From Sphingomonadales bacterium (lineage in GTDB: Bacteria > Pseudomonadota > Alphaproteobacteria > Sphingomonadales > Sphingomonadaceae): DNA of 64,000 nucleotides. The position numbers were made by a program, and so were the translations under genes. Position 1 is the stretch's first letter. The number at the start of each line of letters is the position of its first letter. Of this stretch, positions 48,209-57,561 are shown one piece after another. The stretch lies in NCBI GenBank assembly GCA_027483465.1, contig JAIXUQ010000084.1:1-64000 (forward strand), written 5' to 3'. The notes beneath the pieces were generated by a model. That model saw only the letters and a list, made by a program, of their open reading frames with translations, had not been told where the DNA came from and made no database searches.

Positions 48209-49801
48209 TCAAGCCGCAAACTGGTTCATCGTGTTGTGCACGCCGCCAGCCTTCAGCGCCGCCTCCCCGGCAAAATATTCCTTGTGGTCATCGCCAATGT
48301 CGGAGCCCGACATGTTCTGGTGCTTCACGCAGGCGATGCCCTGGCGGATTTCGGCGCGCTGCACATTCTTGACATAGCCCAGCATGCCCTGGCTGCCGAA
48401 ATATTCCTTGGCCAGATTGTCGGTGGACAAGGCCGCGGTGTGATAGGTCGGCAGGGTGATCAGGTGGTGGAAGATGCCGGCGCGGGCCGCCGCATCGCGC
48501 TGGAAGGTGCGGATGCGCTCGTCGGCCTCGGCGGCCAGTTCGCTGCCGTCATAATCCACGCTCATCAGGCGGGCGCGGTCATAGGCGCTCACGTCGCGGC
48601 CGTCCCGGGCCCAGGCATCAAACACCTGCTGGCGGAAATTCAGCGTCCAGTTGAAGCTGGGCGAGTTGTTGTAAACCAGCTTGGCATTGGGGATCACGGC
48701 GCGGATGCGGTCAACCATGCCGGCGATCTGGCCGATGTGGGGCTTTTCGGTTTCGATCCACAGCAGGTCGGCGCCGTTCTGCAAGCTGTTGATGCAATCC
48801 AGCACCACCCGGTCCTCACCCGAACCGGCGCGGAACTGGAACAGGTTGGAGGGCAGCCGCTTGGGCCGCAGCAGCTTGCCGTTGCGGCTGATCACCACGT
48901 CGCCATTGCCCACCTGGGACACGTCGATCTCGTCGCAATCCAGATAGGAGTTGTACTGGTCACCAATGTCGCCGGGCTCGCGGCTGAAGGCGATCTGCTT
49001 GGTCAGGCCGGCGCCCAGCGAATCGGTGCGGGCGACGATGATGCCGTCCTCCACGCCCAGTTCCAGGAAGGCGTAACGGATGGCGCGGATCTTGGCCAAA
49101 AAGTCCTCGTGCGGCACCGTCACCTTGCCGTCCTGGTGGCCGCACTGCTTCTCGTCGCTCACCTGATTCTCGATCTGCAGCGCACAGGCGCCGGCCTCGA
49201 TCATCTTCTTGGCGAGCAGATAGGTCGCCTCGGCATTGCCAAAGCCGGCATCGATGTCGGCGATGATCGGCACCACGTGCGTCTGGAAATTGTCGATCTG
49301 GTTCTGGATCGATTGCGCCTTCACCGCATCCCCGGCGGCGCGGGCGGCATCCAGATCGCGGAACAGGCCGCCCAGTTCGCGGGCATCGGCCTGGCGCAGG
49401 AAGGTGTAAAGCTCCTCGATCAGCGCCGGCACGCTGGTCTTCTCGTGCATCGACTGGTCGGGAAGCGGGCCGAATTCGCTGCGCAGCGCCGCCACCATCC
49501 AGCCCGACAGATAGAGGTAACGCTTGTCGGTGGTGCCGAAATGCTTCTTGATCGAAATCAGCTTCTGCTGGCCGATGAAGCCATGCCAGCAACCCAGCGA
49601 CTGGGTGTATTGGCCGGGATCGGCATCATAGGCGGCCATGTCGCGGCGCATGATGGCGGCGGTGTATTTCGCGATGTCCAGCCCGGTCTTGAACCGGTTC
49701 TGCAGGCGCATGCGGGCCACGCTCTCGGCGCTGATCGATTCCCAGCCGGGCTTGCCGGTGATGGCCGCGGCGGCGGCGCCCACTTCGCTTTGATAGCTCA
49801 T
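48209..49801 (-). CDS. aceA: Isocitrate lyase (long form, 530 aa)
   Basis: KKHFGTTDKRYLYLSGWMVA; QIENQVSDEKQCGHQDGK catalytic loop; YNNSPSFNW. Confidence 0.94.
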   Translation of the reverse strand: MSYQSEVGAAAAAITGKPGWESISAESVARMRLQNRFKTGLDIAKYTAAIMRRDMAAYDADPGQYTQSLGCWHGFIGQQKLISIKKHFGTTDKRYLYLSGWMVAALRSEFGPLPDQSMHEKTSVPALIEELYTFLRQADARELGGLFRDLDAARAAGDAVKAQSIQNQIDNFQTHVVPIIADIDAGFGNAEATYLLAKKMIEAGACALQIENQVSDEKQCGHQDGKVTVPHEDFLAKIRAIRYAFLELGVEDGIIVARTDSLGAGLTKQIAFSREPGDIGDQYNSYLDCDEIDVSQVGNGDVVISRNGKLLRPKRLPSNLFQFRAGSGEDRVVLDCINSLQNGADLLWIETEKPHIGQIAGMVDRIRAVIPNAKLVYNNSPSFNWTLNFRQQVFDAWARDGRDVSAYDRARLMSVDYDGSELAAEADERIRTFQRDAAARAGIFHHLITLPTYHTAALSTDNLAKEYFGSQGMLGYVKNVQRAEIRQGIACVKHQNMSGSDIGDDHKEYFAGEAALKAGGVHNTMNQFAA

Positions 49802-49943
49802 ATCCTGTCCTTTTTGCGGCGGCTTCTCGTAAAACTTGTCAAACCCCTGCGCCTGGGCTACGGCCGGGTCAACCCGATTCAGTCAAAGAATCGTGTGTAA
49901 ATGTGCCGTTTTCGCCGCGAGATGATGTGACGTTGTAAAAATC

Positions 49944-51368
49944 TTGACAGATGCGCCCGCCTTCCCCGCCGATGCGCTGCCCGATCAATTGGGCAGCGGC
50001 CGCAAGATTTTCGCCGGCGCCCGCATCCGGCGCCTGCGCAACCAGCGCGGCCTCACCCAAACCCGCATGGCCGGCGATCTTGGCGTTTCCGTCAGTTATC
50101 TCAACCTGATCGAGCGCGATCAACGCCCGCTCTCGGCCAGCTTCCTGCTCAAGCTGGCGGAAAATTATGATCTGGATATCCGCAGCCTCACCGGCGGTGA
50201 CGATGGCGGGCTGATCGATGACTTGTCAAAACTCTTCACCGATCCGCGCCTGATCGGCATCGATGTGCCCAAATCCGAACTGCGCGAACTGGCCGCCCGG
50301 TCACCGGCCATCGCCCATGCCTTGCTGCGCCTGGCTGCCGCCACGCCGGCGGTGGCGCCCGAACCGCCGCCGCCGGGCCCGCTGGCCGCTGTCGCCGCCA
50401 TGCTGGATGCCGCCGGCAATTATTTCCACGGCCTCGACGAAGCCGCCGAGCGGCTGGCCGACGAGCTGCGCCTGTCCGGCCCCGATCTCAACGCCGCGGT
50501 GGTTGACCGGCTGCGCGCCCGCCATGCCATCGCCGTGCGCGCCCTGCCGCTGGAGGTGCTGCCCGCCCATTTGCGCCGCCTCGATCTCCACGCCCGCCAG
50601 CTGCAATTGTCGGAGTCGCTGGATGCCGCCAGCCGGGGCTTTGCCGCCGCTGTACAACTGGTGCTGATCGAGCTGAAGGCCGAGATTGCCGCCACCATCG
50701 CCGCGGCCGGCATCGCCGATCCGCTCGCCACCCGCGCCGCCACCGTGGCGCTGGCCAAATATGCCGCCGCCGCCACGCTGATGCCCTATGGCCGCTTCCT
50801 CAGCGCCTGCGAGGCCACCGGCTATGACGTGGAATTGCTCCAGGCCCGCTTCGGCCGCGGCCTTGAGCAGGTTGCCCACCGCCTCACCACCCTGCACCGC
50901 CCCGGCGCGCGCGGCGTGCCCTTCTTCTTCTGCCGGGTGGACCGCGCCGGCACCATCTCCAAACGCTTCGCCCCCGGCCCGTCGCCCTTGCCGCTCACCG
51001 GCGGCTGCGCGCTCTGGCATGTCTATCACGCCTTTGACCGGCCGGGCGAAATCCGCCGCCAATTGGTGGAGCTTGAGGATGGCCAGCGTTTCCTGACGCT
51101 GGCCCGCACCGTGCGCACCGCCGCCATGCCCTGGGGCAGCGACCGGCCCAGCTTTGCCATCGGCATCGGCTGTGCCGTCGCCCACGCCCCGGCGCTGCGC
51201 TGGAGCGCCGGCCTTGATCTCAACGGCCCCGCCGCACCCATCGGCCCCGGCTGCGCCGCCTGCCACCGCGCCACCTGCCGCCAGCGCGGCCTGCCACCCG
51301 CCAATGCCCATCTGGCGTTTGACGAGCGCCAGCGCGGCCTCACCCCGTTCCGCTTCACCGATGAATGA
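49944..51368 (+). CDS. XRE-type short-chain fatty acyl regulator (ScfR/RamB-like, DUF2083)
   Basis: IRRLRNQRGLTQTRMAGDLGVSVSYLNLIERDQRPLSASFLLKLA; Cys-rich C-terminus GPGCAACHRATCRQRG; TTG start uncertain. Confidence 0.85.
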   Translation: MTDAPAFPADALPDQLGSGRKIFAGARIRRLRNQRGLTQTRMAGDLGVSVSYLNLIERDQRPLSASFLLKLAENYDLDIRSLTGGDDGGLIDDLSKLFTDPRLIGIDVPKSELRELAARSPAIAHALLRLAAATPAVAPEPPPPGPLAAVAAMLDAAGNYFHGLDEAAERLADELRLSGPDLNAAVVDRLRARHAIAVRALPLEVLPAHLRRLDLHARQLQLSESLDAASRGFAAAVQLVLIELKAEIAATIAAAGIADPLATRAATVALAKYAAAATLMPYGRFLSACEATGYDVELLQARFGRGLEQVAHRLTTLHRPGARGVPFFFCRVDRAGTISKRFAPGPSPLPLTGGCALWHVYHAFDRPGEIRRQLVELEDGQRFLTLARTVRTAAMPWGSDRPSFAIGIGCAVAHAPALRWSAGLDLNGPAAPIGPGCAACHRATCRQRGLPPANAHLAFDERQRGLTPFRFTDE

Positions 51369-52992
51369 AAGGCCCTTTTGCGTGTCCAATCCCCTCACCA
51401 GCCACCCGGCCCTGCAAGGCGTGGAGATCAAGGGCGCCATGCAGCCCGGTTACGAGACGATCCTGGTGCCCGAGGCGCTGGCCTTCGTCGCCCAGTTGCA
51501 CCGGCTCTACAATCCCACCCGGCTGGCGCTGCTGCGCGCCCGGGATCAGCGGCAGGAATGGATCAACCGCGAAGGCTTCATCGGCTTTGAACCGGAATAT
51601 GCCTCGATCCGCGATGATCGCAGCTGGCAGGTGCGCCCCGCCCCGGCCGATCTGGCCGATCGCCGCGTCGAGATCACCGGGCCGTGCGATCGCAAGATGG
51701 TGATCAACGCGCTCAACAGCGGCGCGCAGTGCTTCATGGCCTGCCTTGAGGATGCCTCCGCCCCCACCTGGGACGTGATGGTGCAGGGCCAGATCAACCT
51801 GCGCGATGCGGTGGCCGGCACGATTTCCCTTGAGGACAAGGGCAAGACCTACAAGCTGAACGACCAGACCGCCGTGCTCATCTGCCGCCCGCGCGGCTGG
51901 CATCTGGATGAAGCCCACATGATCGTGGATGGTGAGCGCGTGGCTGGCGCCATCTTCGATTTCGGCCTCTATTTCTTCCACAATGCCCGCCCGCTGCTGG
52001 CCAAGGGCAGCGGCCCCTATTTCTATCTGCCCAAGTTGCAGCACAGCCTGGAGGCGCGGCTGTGGAACAATATCTTCATCACCGCCCAATCCATGGCCGG
52101 CCTGCCGCTGGGCACCATCCGCGCCACCGTGTTGATCGAAACCCTGCCCGGCGCCTTCATGGCCGAGGAAATCCTGTATGAACTGCGCGATCACATCACC
52201 GCGCTGAATTGCGGCCGCTGGGATTATATCTTCAGCTATACCAAGACCTTCCAGAAGGATCGCACCAAGCTGCTGCCCGACCGGGCGCAGGTGACGATGA
52301 AGGTGCCGTTCATGGCCGCCTATGCCGCCCACGTGGTGCGCGTCTGCCACCGCCGCGGTGCCCATGCCATGGGCGGCATGAGCGCCTTCATCCCGGTGAA
52401 GGACGATGAAGCCGCCAACAGCCAGGCTTTTGCCGCCGTGCGGGCCGACAAGGAGCGCGAGGCCAGCCTGGGCCATGATGGCACCTGGGTCGCCCACCCC
52501 GGCCTCGTCAGCGTGGCGCGCGAGGTGTTTGACCGGTTGATGCCCACGCCCAACCAGCTGCACGTCATCCCGCCCGGCGAAGCCACCAAGGACGATCTCA
52601 TCACCCCGCCCGACGGCACGCGCACGCTGGCCGGCCTCACCAACAACATCAATGTCGGCATCGGCTATATCGCCGCCTGGCTGCGCGGCCAGGGCGCGGT
52701 GCCGCTGCACAATCTGATGGAGGATGCCGCCACCGCCGAAATCAGCCGCACGCAATTGTGGCAATGGAAACAGGCCGGCGCCACGCTGGACAGCGGTGAG
52801 CTGGTGGACGCCGCGCTGATCACCCGGGTCACTGAGGAGCAACTGGCGCTGTACAAGGCCCAGGTGGGGGACAATTTCTTCGCGACCGGCAAATATGCCG
52901 AAGCCGCCGAGCTGTTCCGCACCCTGGTGCTGGCCGACCGGCTGGAGCCGTTCCTGACCAACCCGGCCTACGACTTCTACTTCGCGCGCTGA
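51361..52992 (+). CDS. aceB: Malate synthase A
   Basis: CLEDASAPTWDVMVQGQINLRDAV; RPRGWHLDEAHM; YIFSYTKTFQKD; start 51361 (ATG) or 51382 (GTG). Confidence 0.95.
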   Translation: MNERPFCVSNPLTSHPALQGVEIKGAMQPGYETILVPEALAFVAQLHRLYNPTRLALLRARDQRQEWINREGFIGFEPEYASIRDDRSWQVRPAPADLADRRVEITGPCDRKMVINALNSGAQCFMACLEDASAPTWDVMVQGQINLRDAVAGTISLEDKGKTYKLNDQTAVLICRPRGWHLDEAHMIVDGERVAGAIFDFGLYFFHNARPLLAKGSGPYFYLPKLQHSLEARLWNNIFITAQSMAGLPLGTIRATVLIETLPGAFMAEEILYELRDHITALNCGRWDYIFSYTKTFQKDRTKLLPDRAQVTMKVPFMAAYAAHVVRVCHRRGAHAMGGMSAFIPVKDDEAANSQAFAAVRADKEREASLGHDGTWVAHPGLVSVAREVFDRLMPTPNQLHVIPPGEATKDDLITPPDGTRTLAGLTNNINVGIGYIAAWLRGQGAVPLHNLMEDAATAEISRTQLWQWKQAGATLDSGELVDAALITRVTEEQLALYKAQVGDNFFATGKYAEAAELFRTLVLADRLEPFLTNPAYDFYFAR

Positions 52993-53030
52993 GGACGGCC
53001 CTGCCCCCCTTGCGGGGGATGGGCGCAGAC

Positions 53031-53096
53031 AAGGATCCTCCCCCTCTGGGGGAGGTGCCGACCCCGGCGAAGGCCGGGGGAGGCGGAGGGGGCGGC
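53031..53096. repeat. REP-like repeat, copy 3
   Basis: AAGGATCCTCCCCCTCTGGGGGAGGTGCCGACCCCGGCGAAGGCCGGGGGAGGCGGAGGGGGCGGCG. Confidence 0.75.
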
Positions 53097-53129
53097 GCCG
53101 GGCGCGCGTTTCGGCGTGGAGTCGCGCTG

Positions 53130-53179
53130 CCCAGCCCCCTCCGCCCTGCGGGCACCTCCCCCAACGGGGGAGGACCCTG
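53130..53179. repeat. REP-like repeat, copy 4 (inverted relative to copy 3)
   Basis: CCAGCCCCCTCCGCCCTGCGGGCACCTCCCCCAACGGGGGAGGACCCTG. Confidence 0.75.
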
Positions 53180-53253
53180 TTCGCCTGTTCCAATCCCCAG
53201 CTGTCTTGCGCGTGACGGCTAAGGCACAGCAGGCGCGCAAGGGAGGCACCCAC

Positions 53254-53877
53254 ATGGTCAAGGCGGTGATTTTCGATTTCGGCGGGGTGATCACCTCCTC
53301 CCCGTTCGAGGCCTTTGCCCGGTACGAGGCGGCCCACGGCCTGCCGGCCAATTTCATCCGCACGGTCAACGCCACCAATCCCGATCACAATGCCTGGGCG
53401 CTGCTGGAACGGAACGAGATCGGCGCCGCCGAATTCGATGGGCGCTTCCGCGCCGAGGCGCTGGCGCTGGGCCATGATGTGCCGGGCAGCCATGTGCTGC
53501 CGCTGCTGGCCGGCGATGTCCGCCCCGGCATGGTGGCGGCGCTGAAGGCGTGCAAGGCCGCATTCAAGGTGGGCTGCATCACCAACAATGTGGCGAGCGA
53601 GGAGGATATCGGCTGGGGCCGCAGCGTCACCGACATTCTCGCCCTGTTCGATCATGTGATCGAAAGCAGCAAGGCCGGGGTGCGCAAGCCGGATCCCCGC
53701 ATCTATCTGATGATGTGCGACGCGCTGGGCGTGGCGCCTGTGGACTGTGTCTATCTCGATGATCTGGGCATCAACTGCAAACCGGCGGCGCAATTGGGCA
53801 TGCACGCCATCAAGGTGACCGGCGAAGCCCAGGCGCTGGCCGATCTCGCCGCCGCGACCGGGCTGCGGCTTGGCTGA
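53254..53877 (+). CDS. HAD-IA hydrolase, ACAD10 N-terminal-like
   Basis: VIFDFGGVITSSPFEAFARYEAAHGLP; GCITNNV; KPDPRIYLMMCDALGVAPVDCVYLDDLGIN. Confidence 0.88.
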   Translation: MVKAVIFDFGGVITSSPFEAFARYEAAHGLPANFIRTVNATNPDHNAWALLERNEIGAAEFDGRFRAEALALGHDVPGSHVLPLLAGDVRPGMVAALKACKAAFKVGCITNNVASEEDIGWGRSVTDILALFDHVIESSKAGVRKPDPRIYLMMCDALGVAPVDCVYLDDLGINCKPAAQLGMHAIKVTGEAQALADLAAATGLRLG

Positions 53878-53904
53878 TCGGGTGGCGGCGTTCATGGTGC
53901 CGCC

Positions 53905-56016
53905 ATGCCGGCCCCGCCGAACCCCGCCACCCTGAAACAGGCCCGCGCGCTGCCGCTGCTGCTGCTCGGCCTGCTCGTGCTGTTGCTGTGGCGCACCCAG
54001 CCGGCGCCAGTGCCGGATTTTGCCGCCGTGGCCGGCACGCCGGGCAGCATCGCCGTGCTGGTGGACCGGCGCGGCCGCGAACTGGCGCGGCGGCGCACCG
54101 ATGCACTGGCCGATCGCGGCGACTGGCTGCCGCTGGCCGCCATCAGCCCCGATCTCGTCCGCCGGCTGGTGGCGGCCGAGGACCGGCGATTTTTCCGGCA
54201 CCACGGCATTGATTGGCGCAGCGTGGCCAGCGCCGCGCTGGCCCGGCTGGGCGGCGAGCCGCAGCGCGGCGCCTCCACCGTCAGCATGCAACTGGCCGCC
54301 CTGATCGATCCCACGCTGGGCCGCGCCGGGCAGCGCGGCTGGCTGGCCAAGCTGAGGCAGGCCCGCGCCGCCCGCGCCATCGAGGCACGCTGGAGCAAGA
54401 CGCAGATCCTTGAAGCCTGGATCAACCTGCTGCCGTTTCGCGGCGATGTGGTGGGCATTGGCAGCGCCGCCCGCCGGCTGGCCGGGCGCCCGGCGCGCGC
54501 GCTGGCCGCCGAGGACAATGCCGTGCTGGTGGCGCTGGCGCGGCGGCCATCGGCGCCGCCGGCCGCCGTGCTGGCCCGCGCCTGCCGCGCCGCGCCCGAT
54601 CTGGATTGCAGCGCCATCGCGCTGGCCGCCGCCCGCCTGCTCACCGCCCGGCCCAGCGATGCCGATCCGGGCCTGGCCCCGCATCTGGCCAGCCGGCTGC
54701 TGCGCCCCGGCGTGCGCGGCCGGGTGGCGACCAGCCTGGATGCCGATGTGCAGGCGATGGTGCAGGCGGCGCTGGATCGGCAACTGGCGGCGCTGGCCAG
54801 CCGCAACGTGCGCGACGGCGCGGCGCTGGTGGTGGACAATGCAACCGGGCAGATATTGGCCTGGGTGGGCAGCGCCGGCCGCGCCAGCCGGGCCGCGGCG
54901 GTTGACGGGGTGACGGCGCCGCGCCAGGCCGGCTCCACGCTGAAACCGCATCTCTATGCGCTGGCCATCGAACGCCGGCTGCTCACCGCCGCCTCCCTGC
55001 TGGACGACAGCCCGGTTGATCTGGAAACCGCCACCGGCCTGTATGTGCCGCAGAATTATGATCATCGGTTTCGCGGGGCGGTCAGCCTGCGCAGCGCCCT
55101 GGGCAACAGCCTGAACGTGCCGGCGGTGCGCGCCCTGCTGCTGCTGGGGCCGGAACCGTTCCGCCAGCGCCTGTTTGATCTGGGCTATCGCGGGCTCGAC
55201 CGGCCCGGGGATCATTATGGCTATGCGCTGGCGCTGGGGGCGGCCGATGTCAGCCTGCTCGAACAGGCGGCGGCCTATCGCGCGCTGGCGCTGGGCGGGC
55301 GCGGCGGGCCGCTCACGCTCGATCCGGCGGCGCGGCCGGCCACCACGCCGCTGATCGATCCCGGCGCGGCGGCGATCATCACCGCCATCATCGCCGATCC
55401 GGCCGCCCGCAGCGCCAGTTTCGGCGAGGACTCGGGCCTCTCCCTGCCCTTTGCCGCAGCGGTGAAAACCGGCACCTCCAAGGCGATGCGGGACAATTGG
55501 GCCATCGGCTATTCGCGCCGCTTCACCGTGGCGGTGTGGGTGGGCAATTTCGAAGGCGATGCGATGATCGGCGTTTCGGGCACCAGCGGCGCGGCGCCGG
55601 CCTGGGCGGCGATCATGCGGGCGCTGCACCCGGCGCCGCCGCCGGGCTTTGCGCTGCCACCGGGGGTGGAGCGGCAGCCGATCCGGTTTGAGCCGGCCAT
55701 CGAGCCGCCCCGCAGCGAATTGTTTCTGGCCGGCACCTGGCAGCCGCTGTTTGCCCGCGCCAGCCCGGCCGAAACCGCCCCGCGCCTGACCGCGCCCACC
55801 GATGGCAGCATCATCGCCATCGATCCCGATATCCCGCCGGCCCGCCAATATCTGGTGATCCGCAGCAGCGGCGCCCGCCCCGGTCTGCATGTGACGGTGG
55901 ACGGCCGCCGCCTGCCCGGCCTGCCGGCGCGCTGGGCCCCGGTGCCCGGCCGCCACGAGATCGCGCTGGCCGATGGCCGGACCGTGTATGACCGGGTGCG
56001 CCTGACGGTGCGCTGA
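53905..56016 (+). CDS. pbpC: Penicillin-binding protein 1C
   Basis: Transglycosylase AAEDRRFFRHHGIDWRS; transpeptidase AGSTLKPHLYALAIE and VKTGTSKAMRDNWAIGYS; C-terminal beta domain. Confidence 0.93.
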   Translation: MPAPPNPATLKQARALPLLLLGLLVLLLWRTQPAPVPDFAAVAGTPGSIAVLVDRRGRELARRRTDALADRGDWLPLAAISPDLVRRLVAAEDRRFFRHHGIDWRSVASAALARLGGEPQRGASTVSMQLAALIDPTLGRAGQRGWLAKLRQARAARAIEARWSKTQILEAWINLLPFRGDVVGIGSAARRLAGRPARALAAEDNAVLVALARRPSAPPAAVLARACRAAPDLDCSAIALAAARLLTARPSDADPGLAPHLASRLLRPGVRGRVATSLDADVQAMVQAALDRQLAALASRNVRDGAALVVDNATGQILAWVGSAGRASRAAAVDGVTAPRQAGSTLKPHLYALAIERRLLTAASLLDDSPVDLETATGLYVPQNYDHRFRGAVSLRSALGNSLNVPAVRALLLLGPEPFRQRLFDLGYRGLDRPGDHYGYALALGAADVSLLEQAAAYRALALGGRGGPLTLDPAARPATTPLIDPGAAAIITAIIADPAARSASFGEDSGLSLPFAAAVKTGTSKAMRDNWAIGYSRRFTVAVWVGNFEGDAMIGVSGTSGAAPAWAAIMRALHPAPPPGFALPPGVERQPIRFEPAIEPPRSELFLAGTWQPLFARASPAETAPRLTAPTDGSIIAIDPDIPPARQYLVIRSSGARPGLHVTVDGRRLPGLPARWAPVPGRHEIALADGRTVYDRVRLTVR

Positions 56017-56046
56017 AGCTGCTCCTCCCCCGCTGGGGGGCGCCGC

Positions 56047-56748
56047 TTACGGGTGCCAGTGGATGTCGATGTCCATGTCAAGCTCGGCGAGCAGGCGGCC
56101 GATCGGCAACTTGCTTGACGCGCCCTGCTTCAACGCCTGCTCCACGACCTTGCGCTTGGCCTTGCCCGAAACGGTGAGCGTGACGGTGCGGGCCGACACC
56201 AGCGTGGGGCCGGTGAGGGTGACGCGGTTGACCGGGGCATGTTCGGGCAGCGGATCGGGGCGCACGCCGATGGCGCGGCGGGCCTTGGGGCCGGCGATGG
56301 CCGCCTCGAAATCCGGGCCGGGAAAGATGGAGGCAGTGTGGCCATCCTCGCCCACGCCCAGCCAGGCCACATCCAGCGGCCATTCCAGATCGGCGATGCG
56401 CTCGTCAGCCGCGCGGCCGGCGGCCACGGCGTCCTTCTCGCCCGCCGTCAGCGGCAGCACACGGGCCTTTTTCGGCAGGAACAGCCGGGCCAGCATGCCG
56501 GCGTTTGACAGGGGATCAGTGACGGGCACCAGCCGGTCATCGGTGGGCAGGATGGTGACATCGGCCCATTCCAGCTTGGTGGCGGCCAGCAGCTTCAGCG
56601 CCGGCAGCGGGGTGTTGCCACCGGGGAAGGCGACCAGCGCCCGGCCGCGCGCCTCCAGCGCCTGGCCGATGATATAGGAAATGTCCCCGGCCACCGCCTC
56701 GGCCATCTCCTCGGCGCTGTCATATTCCCACCACTCGGCATCAATCAC
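56047..56748 (-). CDS. pgl: 6-phosphogluconolactonase
   Basis: ALVAFPGGNTPLPALKLLA; TDDRLVPVTDPLSN; WLGVGEDGHTASIFPG. Confidence 0.94.
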   Translation of the reverse strand: MIDAEWWEYDSAEEMAEAVAGDISYIIGQALEARGRALVAFPGGNTPLPALKLLAATKLEWADVTILPTDDRLVPVTDPLSNAGMLARLFLPKKARVLPLTAGEKDAVAAGRAADERIADLEWPLDVAWLGVGEDGHTASIFPGPDFEAAIAGPKARRAIGVRPDPLPEHAPVNRVTLTGPTLVSARTVTLTVSGKAKRKVVEQALKQGASSKLPIGRLLAELDMDIDIHWHP

Positions 56749-57518
56749 GCATCATCTCCAACCGGCACGGTATAGTTGAGGCCGAGCCGGCCACCGTCCG
56801 CATAAAGTGTCTCGCCGGTAATGTAACTGGCATCGTCGCTCAACAGAAAGGCGGCGATGGCGGCGATTTCCTCCGGCTCCCCGGCGCGGCCCAGCGGCGT
56901 GCGCGACAGGATCTGCCGGCGCGCCGCATCATCGGCCATCACGGCATTTTTCGCCAGTTCGGTGAGGATGGTGCCCGGCCCGATGCCGACCACGCGGATA
57001 TTGTGCGGCGCCAGCGCCACCGCCGTGTTGCGGGTGAGCTGGTTCAGCCCGCCCTTGGCAACATTATAGGCCAGGAGCGAGGGGATGGTGAGCAGCGCGT
57101 TGACGCTGGACATGTTGATGATCACCCCGCCGCCGGCCGCGATCAGGTGCGGCACCGCCAATTGGGTGGCATGAAAGGCGGCGGTGAGATTGGTGGCGAT
57201 CACCCGGTCAAAGCCTTCGGGCGTCTCGCTGAAGATGTCGCCGCGCGGCGCGATGCCGGCATTGTTGACCAGGCCGTCAACGCCCCCGAACGCCGTCACC
57301 ATGGCGCCGAACGCCGTCACCAGCGACCCGCGATCGGCCACATCGCACCGCACACCGGCCACCGATGGCCCGATTTCGGCCACGCGATCGGGCAATTCCT
57401 CGGCCACATCGGCCATCATCACCCGGGCGCCTTCGGCCACCAGCCGGCGGGTGATGGCCAAGCCCAGCCCGCGCGCGGCCCCGGTGACGAGATAACGGCG
57501 ATTGGCAAGGCGCTGCAT
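56745..57518 (-). CDS. SDR family oxidoreductase
   Basis: YLVTGAARGLGLAITRRL; LVNNAGIAPRG; YNVAKGGLNQLTRN. Confidence 0.93.
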   Translation of the reverse strand: MQRLANRRYLVTGAARGLGLAITRRLVAEGARVMMADVAEELPDRVAEIGPSVAGVRCDVADRGSLVTAFGAMVTAFGGVDGLVNNAGIAPRGDIFSETPEGFDRVIATNLTAAFHATQLAVPHLIAAGGGVIINMSSVNALLTIPSLLAYNVAKGGLNQLTRNTAVALAPHNIRVVGIGPGTILTELAKNAVMADDAARRQILSRTPLGRAGEPEEIAAIAAFLLSDDASYITGETLYADGGRLGLNYTVPVGDDA

Positions 57519-57561
57519 CGCCCTGCGTTAGCGCATGGGCACCGGCGGGCCTAGCGCAATT

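Noticed and set aside
51355-55956. 1533-aa minus-strand ORF
   Set aside because: Antisense to aceB, HAD and pbpC, all with clear family motifs; low-complexity G/A/R/H-rich translation typical of shadow frames in high-GC DNA
57286-57322. CCGAACGCCGTCACCA direct repeat (21-bp period) inside an SDR gene
   Set aside because: Gives VTAFGAMVTAFGG but spacing between DV and NNAG motifs is normal for SDRs, so not a real insertion
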